5,480 nucleotides of DNA from Thermodesulfobacteriota bacterium (GTDB lineage: Bacteria; Desulfobacterota; Desulfocorpusculales; Desulfocorpusculum). The stretch is taken from the NCBI GenBank assembly GCA_028275295.1, contig JAPWUY010000158.1, forward strand, positions 1 to 5,480, written 5' to 3'. Positions 1 to 5,480 of the stretch are shown in pieces. The notes below the pieces were generated by a model that made no database searches, was not told where the DNA came from, and saw only the letters and a list, made by a program, of their open reading frames with translations. The translations under genes and the position numbers were made by a program. Numbering within the stretch: the stretch's first letter is position 1; each line of letters begins with the position of its first letter.

Positions 1-1251
1 TACAAGGTGTACGAGACGCGTCAATTGAACCCCCAGGAGATGAGGGATTCCTTGGACTTTGCCTGCAAGAATTGTTTCAGATGCGTCCAGAGCTGTCCCA
101 AGGGCCTCATCCAAAAGGCGCAGGACCCGAGATTCTGGTCTCTGGGAGACAGCTATTTCACCCCTGAGATAATCACCTCCCTCTGGTATCAAGCGGAGAC
201 AGGAAGAATACCAGTCTCGGGAGCCGGATATGGTGGACCGTTTTCCGGGCCAGGGTTCGATTCCATGTGGACCGACATGTCGGAAATAGTGAGGCCCACG
301 AGGGACGGCATTCACGGAAGGGAATACATAAGCACTGCCGTGGATCTGGGAAGAAAACCCATGGCCCTAGTCTTCGGACCCGATGGCCAGCTCTCCTCAC
401 CAACACCGCCATTGATGGAGATACCCATTCCGGTGATCTTCGACAAGGTCCCCTGGTCTCCGGCCTCCAATGGTGTCAGTGAGGCGATTCTCATGGCCGC
501 CCATGAGCTGGGAACCCTGGCCATAACTTGGAACGACCAGCTCCATGCCGGCGAGCTTCTCGAGAAGAGCGCAGTGGTGCACCTGGCAATGGAGCGCGAG
601 GGTCTTCCTTTCTGGGCCCAAGAAGGGATCCACATGGTGGAGATCGACGATTCTCGTGATGCCATCTCCCTCCAGGAAAGGCTCAAGGATGTGAATCCTG
701 ATCTCGTTGTCATGATTCGCTTGAATGCCAGAAAGGGGATCGAGAGAAGGGTCTCGGAGTTGGTGAGAAGCGGTGCAGAGGTGATTCATCTCAAAGCCGA
801 TCCTTGGGGGAAGGAGATGGGGGAAGAACCCAGGTTCGTTCTCCAAGTGGCTCGTCAGACCCATTTTCACCTGGTGGAGGCGGGGATTCGGGATCTCGTG
901 ACTCTGGTTGTGGGGGGCGGTGTGGCCATGGCGGAGCACATGTGCAAGCTCATAATCTGCGGAGCGGACGCTGTGAGCGTGGATGCGGTGTTGCTGATTG
1001 CCATGGAATGTAGAGTGTGTTCGAGGTGTTCTCAAGGGCTCAGCTGTCCCGCTGGTCTTCATGAGGTGGAGGCGAAATGGGGGGCAGCCAGGATAAGGAA
1101 TCTCATGGGGGCATGGCACAATCAACTCCTCGAGGTGATGGGGGCCATGGGAATGAGGGATGTGAGGAGGCTGAGGGGAGAGATGGGGAGAGCAATGTTC
1201 TTCGAGGATCTAGAAAGGGAGTTCTTCTCGAGGCTAGGGGCGAGGGTGTGA
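1..1251 (+). CDS. Degenerate FMN-domain-like paralog of glutamate synthase domain 2, iron-sulfur protein (5' end outside window)
   Basis: The frame is open to base 1. A GTG at 7 could be a start, but no ribosome site is visible and alignment with the next gene predicts about 50 more N-terminal residues carrying a first ferredoxin motif, so I treat it as 5'-partial. Numbering from the GTG, residues 20-30 form a 4Fe-4S motif, CX2CX2CX3CP. Residues 335-347 form CX2CX2CX5C, matching the next gene exactly in spacing. The segment before it (about 299-335) aligns without gaps to the FMN phosphate-loop region of the neighbour, and the C-terminal helices also match (WGAARIRN versus WGTQRIVN). However, STGEGGYP, KPGLGG and GGTGAAP of the neighbour are absent, and the phosphate-site GT is replaced by Asp326-Ala. 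Between the shared cysteines it is 34 residues shorter. Inference: a duplicated, flavin-less pseudoenzyme that may carry electrons or scaffold the complex. The ORF is uninterrupted with neighbour-like codon use, so it is probably functional. Homology is confident; the role is unknown. Confidence 0.8.
   Translation, partial: YKVYETRQLNPQEMRDSLDFACKNCFRCVQSCPKGLIQKAQDPRFWSLGDSYFTPEIITSLWYQAETGRIPVSGAGYGGPFSGPGFDSMWTDMSEIVRPTRDGIHGREYISTAVDLGRKPMALVFGPDGQLSSPTPPLMEIPIPVIFDKVPWSPASNGVSEAILMAAHELGTLAITWNDQLHAGELLEKSAVVHLAMEREGLPFWAQEGIHMVEIDDSRDAISLQERLKDVNPDLVVMIRLNARKGIERRVSELVRSGAEVIHLKADPWGKEMGEEPRFVLQVARQTHFHLVEAGIRDLVTLVVGGGVAMAEHMCKLIICGADAVSVDAVLLIAMECRVCSRCSQGLSCPAGLHEVEAKWGAARIRNLMGAWHNQLLEVMGAMGMRDVRRLRGEMGRAMFFEDLEREFFSRLGARV
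1242..1246 (+). promoter_or_regulatory. Ribosome binding site for the domain-2 gene
   Basis: GAGGG lies 8 bases before the ATG at 1255, inside the last codons of the preceding gene. It supports the 1255 start and suggests translational coupling, since the upstream stop (1249-1251) is only 3 bases before the ATG. A second GAGGG at 1250-1254 abuts the ATG and is too close to act alone. Confidence 0.6.
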
Positions 1252-1254
1252 GGG

Positions 1255-2775
1255 ATGCCAGATAGATCGGAGGATTTTCTCTTTCCCCAGGTCCGAAGGG
1301 CGCCTAGCAGGTTCCCGAATCCCCTGGGAAAGTATACCCTGGCAATAGGCCGCGAGTGCGAAAATTGCGGAATCTGCGTGGAGTTGTGCCCTCACAAGGT
1401 GTTCCAGAGAGGGGCTAGGAGGCCCACAGTGAAGGACCCACACATGTGCCAGGGCCCTGAATGTGGATTTCACGATCACTGCTGCATAACACGCTGCCCC
1501 AAAAGGGCCATAACCATGAGACCCAATCCTTCTTTCGAGCTTCTCGGAGACAAGAGATGGACCCCAGACCTCTTGGCGAGCACCTGGCACATGGCCGAGA
1601 CTGGCGAAGTCCCCCATCAGGACCTGAATTACAAGACAGGGGCATCAGGGGGTGGGTTCGACAGGCTCAGGTTCGTCTTCCCACCCAGGAAAGGCCTGTT
1701 CGTGGACGAGGGGGATATCTCCCTATCCATAGACCTCAACCGGAGGGATGACGGGAGGCCCAAAATAAGGATCCCCGTGCCGTTTTACCTGGCCGGGATG
1801 TCCTATGGGTCCATAAGCATAAACGCGATGCTCTCCAGGGTCAGGGCAGCCAAGGCGTGGGGGACCTTCTGCTCCACAGGGGAGGGAGGATATCCGGAGG
1901 AGCTTTACCCTTACGATGACCATGTGATCACCCAGGTGGCGACAGGCCTTTTCGGGGTCAGGGAGGAGACCATAAAGAGGGTGAGAATAGTGGAGTTCAA
2001 ATATGCCCAGGGCGCCAAACCAGGCCTCGGGGGGCATCTCCTGGGGGACAAGGTCACCCCACAGGTGGCGAGAATGAGGGAGGCCGTTGCGGGAAGCGCC
2101 CTTTTCTCGCCTTTTCCTTTCCACAGCGTGTACTCCGTCGAGGATCACAAGAAGCATGTGGACTGGATCAAGCATCTGAATCCCAGAGCCCTTGTGGCGG
2201 TGAAGGTCTCCACTCCCACTGATGTGGACATGGTCGCTGTGGGGAGCTATTTCGCGGGCGCCCATATAATCCAGCTCGACGGAAGTTATGGTGGAACCGG
2301 CGCAGCCCCCGACATAGCCAAAAAGAACATAGCGATGCCCATAGAATATGCGGTCCCAAAGGTCCACAGATTTCTCACCAGTGAGGGCATAAGGGACCAG
2401 ATCACCATAATAGCCTCAGGGGGAATTCGAAGCCCCCATGATGTGGCCAAGATAATAGCCCTCGGGGCCGACGGGGTAAGCATCGGGACAGCGGATCTGG
2501 TCGCCCTCGAATGTGTCAGGTGCCACAACTGCGAATCCGGAAGGGGTTGCGCCAGGGGCATAGCCACAACGGACCCGGAACTCACCCCCCTCATAGATCC
2601 AGACTGGGGAACCCAGAGAATCGTCAACATGTACGCGGCTTGGATGAAGGTCCTGAGATTCATACTCAAAAGGCTCGGAATGAGGAGCGTGAGGGAGCTT
2701 GTGGGGAGGTGGGACACCCTCGTCCACCTGGATTACCTCCAGCCCGAGGCAATTCAAGGGGAGTTGGAGAACTGA
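1255..2775 (+). CDS. gltB: Glutamate synthase domain 2 (FMN-binding, ferredoxin-like N-terminus), archaeal-type split GltB
   Basis: This should be the synthase subunit: it condenses ammonia with 2-oxoglutarate and reduces the 2-iminoglutarate to glutamate on FMN in the cytoplasm. Residues 35-45 form a 4Fe-4S motif (CX2CX2CX3CP). Residues 65-81 form a second, oddly spaced cysteine group ending CITRCP. The FMN barrel follows at about 170-420, with GMSYGSIS (181-188), STGEGGYP (207-214), KPGLGG (255-260), GGTGAAP (346-352), the phosphate loop SGGIRSPHDV (388-397) and GADGVSIGTA (404-413). Cys420, 423, 426 and 432 form a C-terminal cluster motif. The length of 506 aa fits free-standing archaeal-type domain 2 proteins; E. 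coli-type GltB is about 1500 aa because it includes the other domains. The ATG start has a Shine-Dalgarno site and sits 3 bases after the previous stop. The glutaminase and GXGXG partners are encoded just downstream. A methylamine-glutamate synthase FMN subunit is the main alternative, but no such pathway gene is visible. Confidence 0.93.
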   Translation: MPDRSEDFLFPQVRRAPSRFPNPLGKYTLAIGRECENCGICVELCPHKVFQRGARRPTVKDPHMCQGPECGFHDHCCITRCPKRAITMRPNPSFELLGDKRWTPDLLASTWHMAETGEVPHQDLNYKTGASGGGFDRLRFVFPPRKGLFVDEGDISLSIDLNRRDDGRPKIRIPVPFYLAGMSYGSISINAMLSRVRAAKAWGTFCSTGEGGYPEELYPYDDHVITQVATGLFGVREETIKRVRIVEFKYAQGAKPGLGGHLLGDKVTPQVARMREAVAGSALFSPFPFHSVYSVEDHKKHVDWIKHLNPRALVAVKVSTPTDVDMVAVGSYFAGAHIIQLDGSYGGTGAAPDIAKKNIAMPIEYAVPKVHRFLTSEGIRDQITIIASGGIRSPHDVAKIIALGADGVSIGTADLVALECVRCHNCESGRGCARGIATTDPELTPLIDPDWGTQRIVNMYAAWMKVLRFILKRLGMRSVRELVGRWDTLVHLDYLQPEAIQGELEN

Positions 2776-2786
2776 GCTCGAGGATG

Positions 2787-2793
2787 AGGAGGG
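2787..2793 (+). promoter_or_regulatory. Strong Shine-Dalgarno site deciding the start of the amidotransferase gene
   Basis: AGGAGGG, a perfect Shine-Dalgarno core, ends 8 bases before the ATG at 2802. An in-frame ATG at 2784 has only CGAGG directly abutting it, with no spacer, so 2802 is the better start. The site lies in the 26-base gap between genes 2 and 3. Confidence 0.75.
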
Positions 2794-2801
2794 CTGAAGA
2801 G

Positions 2802-5471
2802 ATGGCCCTTGTGCAAAGGGAAATAGTCGGTAGGTGGGAAGAAGAGAGGATTAGGGCGCTATTGAGCTCCAGAGCGCGCCTTATGCCCAAAGAGGAGAGG
2901 CTCCTCAAGGGGATGAGGAGCGAGGAGGCTGAAGAAGGGGGATGCGGCGTAACTGGTTTTGCGTGCAATATCAAGGTGAAGGGGAAGCACATCTTCGCCC
3001 CCTCTGTGCAGATGCACAACAGGGGGAATGGGAAGGGAGGAGGAATAGCGGCTGTGGGCTTGGAGGCAAGCCAGCTCGGTGTGGACCAAGAGACCCTCAG
3101 GGAAGACTTTCTCCTCCAGATAGCTTTCATAGACAGGGATGTGGTGGAGGAGCTGGAAAGGGAGTTCATAAGGCCTTTTTTCCTCGTGGACCACGAGGCG
3201 ATCTTGGAGACCGTCGGAGATTACAGGGAGATCCCGGGTCTCGAGGTGGAACCTCCCATGGTGAAGAGGTATTTCGTGAGGGTCATGCCCCGGGTGCTCG
3301 AGATGTTCCGGAGGGAAGCGGGCCTGGAGGCCTTGGAGCCACAAGATGTCGAGGAAGAATTTGTCGCCCAAAACAGCTTCCAGATAAACATGCGGTATTA
3401 CAGCTCCCTTGGGGAGAAAAGGGCATTCGTCCTCTCCCACGGAAGGGACATGATGATCCTCAAGATAGTCGGGTATGCGGAGCAGGTGGTTCAGTATTAC
3501 CGAATGGAGGACCTAAGGGCCCATATCTGGATAGCTCACCAGCGCTACCCCACAAGGGGAAGGGTTTGGCATCCTGGAGGAGCCCATCCTTTTGTGGGAT
3601 TGGATGAGGCACTAGTCCACAACGGCGACTTCGCCAACTACTTCGCCGTCACCCAGTACTTGAGGCAGAGGAACATCTTCCCCCTTTTTCTCACGGACAC
3701 TGAAGTCTCTGCCCTCATGTTCGACCTTCTCCACAGGATCTACCGGTACCCCCTCGAATACATAATCGAGGCCTTGGCCCCAACGAGCGAGATGGATTTC
3801 GATATGCTTCCTGAGGAAAAGAGGAAGGTGTATCGTCGCATTCAGGCCTCTCACATCCACGGCTCTCCAGATGGTCCGTGGTTCTTCATCATAGCCAGAA
3901 CCCTGGCCAGAGAGAATCGCTACCAGCTCATCGGAATAACCGACACCTCCATGTTGAGGCCTCAGGTTTTCGCCCTCCAGGAGGGAGACGGTGTTCAGGC
4001 GGGACTGATCTGCTCCGAGAAACAGGCAATAGATGCTACCCTCGAGAGTCTGGCGATGGAGGACCGACGTTTCGGAAAGGTGGCGGACAGGTACTGGAAT
4101 GCCAGGGGAGGGAGCTACACCGACGGAGGCGCCTTCATTTTCACGGTAGAGCCCAAAGGTCCTGGGCAATGGGAACTCGTCTGCACGGACAAATTTGGAA
4201 GGAGGATTGAGGTCCCTAAAGAGAGGAGGCCTCTGGAGGTGAGAACGAGGCTGAGGGCTTCACCCCTGGAGCCCTCTGTTCGAAGACCTTTGGACGAAGC
4301 TTTGTGGGACAAGGACCCCTCGAGGGCATTTGCGCAGCTCAAGGATAGCGTGGCGTGGATGGACTACTCTGGACTCTTGAGCCTTTTAAATCACCTAGTC
4401 AATCAGGCCAGAGACGAGGAGCTCCTTCCCACGGTCATAGAGGTATTGACCCTTCTCCTGGACCGCAGATATCCCACTGGCTCCAAGAGGAGAAGATCCG
4501 TAGTGGAGATGATCTCCGACTCCCTGGAGAGGATCTTCAACACCCTTCCCCTCTTGGACGGATCTGTGGGATACAGGTTCTCCAGGATCGATTTCCACAA
4601 CCGGCACCACCTCAGGCCCCCTGAAGATGGGGAGGAGGTCCTGGTCCTGGATGCCAGGGGATTCCCCCCAGAGGGGGACCATTGCGACGCCCGGCTCATA
4701 TGCTCAGCTTACGAACTCGGCTGGAGAAGGTTCATAGGATACGGATATAGGGGACAACGTTTTCTCGGCTGCGGATTGGGCCCTGCCACCCATGGTGTTC
4801 GAATAGATGCATATGGAAGCACCGGAGATTATCTGGGCTCCGGTATGGATGGGATGGAAATAAGGGTCCACGGAAATGGTCAGGACCAGCTGGGGCAGAT
4901 CCTCAAGTCAGGGAAGTTGGTGATCCATGGAGATGTTGGCCAGACCTTCATGTACGGAGCCAAAGGTGGGGAGGTCTACGTATTGGGAAATGCAGCGGGA
5001 AGGCCCCTCATAAATGCCGTTGGAAGACCCAGGGTGGTTATAAATGGCACAGCCCTGGATTTTCTGGCCGAGTCTTTCATGGCAGGGGATCCTCACAAGG
5101 GTGGTGGATTTGTGGTTCTCAATGGTCTGACCGTGGACACCCAAGGAAACGTGTACCCTCAACCCACGCCATACCCGGGCTCAAACCTCTTCTCCCTGGC
5201 CTCGGGTGGAGCGATCTTCGTGAGGGATCCCAAGAGGCAGTTGGTCGAGGAACAGTTGAACGGGGGCGAGTTCCTCCCCTTCACCGAGGAGGACTGGAAC
5301 CTGATATTCCCCTACCTGGAAGAGAACGAGAGACTCTTCGGGATCTCCATCCGGGACCACATCCTGAAAGTGGATGGAGAGGTCCTTCCTCCTGCTCAGG
5401 TCTACAGGACCATAAGGCCCAAAAGGACCTCCGCTCTCGCTGGTCACGATGGCTTGAGTGAGTGGGAGTGA
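2802..5471 (+). CDS. gltB: Glutamate synthase glutaminase (class II amidotransferase) fused to GXGXG domain, split GltB domains 1+3
   Basis: This 889-residue protein should hydrolyse glutamine and pass ammonia to the FMN subunit encoded upstream. Residues 1-47 are a charged, probably helical propeptide. Cys48 in GGCGVTG is the expected catalytic N-terminal cysteine after self-cleavage, as in class II amidotransferases. Supporting motifs are MHNRGNGKGGGIA (71-83), HQRYPTRG (246-253), HNGDFANY (273-280), TDTE (298-301) and, further on, SMLRPQVF and GLICSEKQAID. The amidotransferase part runs to about 470. Residues about 471-612 are a linker that looks helical and matches no domain I recognise. 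From about 617 a GXGXG beta-helix domain follows (IGYGYRGQRF, IHGDVGQTFMYGAKGG, VVINGTALDF), with a conserved-looking tail to the C-terminus. In full-length GltB the FMN domain sits between these two parts; here it is a separate protein, so both genes are needed for one enzyme. No signal peptide or membrane segment is seen. An open frame extends back to 2511 inside gene 2 but is not coding. Confidence 0.92.
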   Translation: MALVQREIVGRWEEERIRALLSSRARLMPKEERLLKGMRSEEAEEGGCGVTGFACNIKVKGKHIFAPSVQMHNRGNGKGGGIAAVGLEASQLGVDQETLREDFLLQIAFIDRDVVEELEREFIRPFFLVDHEAILETVGDYREIPGLEVEPPMVKRYFVRVMPRVLEMFRREAGLEALEPQDVEEEFVAQNSFQINMRYYSSLGEKRAFVLSHGRDMMILKIVGYAEQVVQYYRMEDLRAHIWIAHQRYPTRGRVWHPGGAHPFVGLDEALVHNGDFANYFAVTQYLRQRNIFPLFLTDTEVSALMFDLLHRIYRYPLEYIIEALAPTSEMDFDMLPEEKRKVYRRIQASHIHGSPDGPWFFIIARTLARENRYQLIGITDTSMLRPQVFALQEGDGVQAGLICSEKQAIDATLESLAMEDRRFGKVADRYWNARGGSYTDGGAFIFTVEPKGPGQWELVCTDKFGRRIEVPKERRPLEVRTRLRASPLEPSVRRPLDEALWDKDPSRAFAQLKDSVAWMDYSGLLSLLNHLVNQARDEELLPTVIEVLTLLLDRRYPTGSKRRRSVVEMISDSLERIFNTLPLLDGSVGYRFSRIDFHNRHHLRPPEDGEEVLVLDARGFPPEGDHCDARLICSAYELGWRRFIGYGYRGQRFLGCGLGPATHGVRIDAYGSTGDYLGSGMDGMEIRVHGNGQDQLGQILKSGKLVIHGDVGQTFMYGAKGGEVYVLGNAAGRPLINAVGRPRVVINGTALDFLAESFMAGDPHKGGGFVVLNGLTVDTQGNVYPQPTPYPGSNLFSLASGGAIFVRDPKRQLVEEQLNGGEFLPFTEEDWNLIFPYLEENERLFGISIRDHILKVDGEVLPPAQVYRTIRPKRTSALAGHDGLSEWE

Positions 5472-5480
5472 GAAGGGCCT
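5468..5480 (+). CDS. Possible start of a fourth operon gene (3' end outside window)
   Basis: A GTG at 5468-5470 overlaps the TGA at 5469-5471 of the fusion gene in the common GTGA arrangement, and the frame stays open (M-R-R-A) for the 13 visible bases. Only a weak purine-rich stretch precedes it, so the true start may lie further downstream. The context would suit an electron-donor subunit, but no product can be read from four codons. Confidence 0.25.

Noticed and set aside
397..1125. Long reverse-strand open frame opposite gene 1
   Set aside because: It is rich in His, Pro and Arg without a recognisable motif, and gene 1 is well supported by homology to gene 2 over the same bases.
1..1251. 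Gene 1 as a decaying pseudogene
   Set aside because: The frame is uninterrupted over 414 codons, codon use matches its neighbours, gene 2 is closely coupled to its stop, and the cysteines are selectively kept, which argues for a maintained protein.
1723..2367. Long reverse-strand open frame opposite gene 2
   Set aside because: It lies opposite the conserved FMN barrel and has no motif or plausible start context; it is a by-product of GC-rich codon use.
2511..2801. In-frame upstream extension of the amidotransferase fusion gene
   Set aside because: It overlaps gene 2 in another frame, encodes a low-complexity Arg/Gly/Pro-rich stretch unlike any domain, and the perfect Shine-Dalgarno site at 2787 points to 2802.
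1209..3165. Shared LEREF peptide and GAAAGGGAGTTC string in gene 1 (near 1212) and gene 3 (near 3156)
   Set aside because: It is only a short match in unrelated protein contexts and reflects shared codon preference for Glu and Arg, not a repeat element.
3612..4169. Reverse-strand open frame opposite the amidotransferase domain
   Set aside because: The forward strand there encodes the HNG and TDTE amidotransferase motifs; the reverse product resembles nothing.
1255..5471. Methylamine-glutamate synthase (N-methylglutamate pathway) instead of glutamate synthase
   Set aside because: As I recall, that enzyme has separate small amidotransferase and GXGXG subunits; the fusion here and the absence of dehydrogenase genes make ordinary glutamate synthase more likely, though the acceptor cannot be proven from sequence.

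Overview
The window holds three same-strand genes packed end to end with almost no space between them. Together they look like the middle of an operon for a split, archaeal-type (archaeal-like domain layout) glutamate synthase. No RNA gene, mobile element, CRISPR array, long repeat or terminator is visible, and no stretch over 30 bases lies outside a gene.

Layout: (1) positions 1-1251 carry the 3' part of a diverged, FMN-domain-like paralog of glutamate synthase domain 2. It keeps its iron-sulfur cysteines but has lost the flavin- and substrate-site motifs. (2) Positions 1255-2775 carry an apparently intact domain-2 protein (506 aa), with an N-terminal ferredoxin-like region, an FMN barrel and a four-cysteine cluster motif. 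(3) Positions 2802-5471 carry an 889-residue fusion of the class II glutamine amidotransferase domain (domain 1) with the GXGXG beta-helix domain (domain 3). A possible fourth gene begins at 5468 in a GTGA overlap with the stop of gene 3.

How they fit together: the gene 3 product should release ammonia from glutamine. The gene 2 product should combine that ammonia with 2-oxoglutarate on its FMN and reduce the product to glutamate. The GXGXG domain supplies the scaffold and helps form the ammonia tunnel. Electrons should enter through iron-sulfur clusters. No NAD(P)H-binding small subunit lies in the window, so ferredoxin or an unseen neighbour must be the donor. Gene 1 may be an iron-sulfur partner subunit derived by duplication of gene 2.

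Organism: arginine is encoded mostly by AGG/AGA, ATA is common for isoleucine, the coding strand is purine-rich and GC is moderately high. Good Shine-Dalgarno sites precede genes 2 and 3. This suggests a thermophilic or anaerobic bacterium (for example a deltaproteobacterial or deep-branching lineage) or a Shine-Dalgarno-using archaeon. The sequence alone does not settle which.
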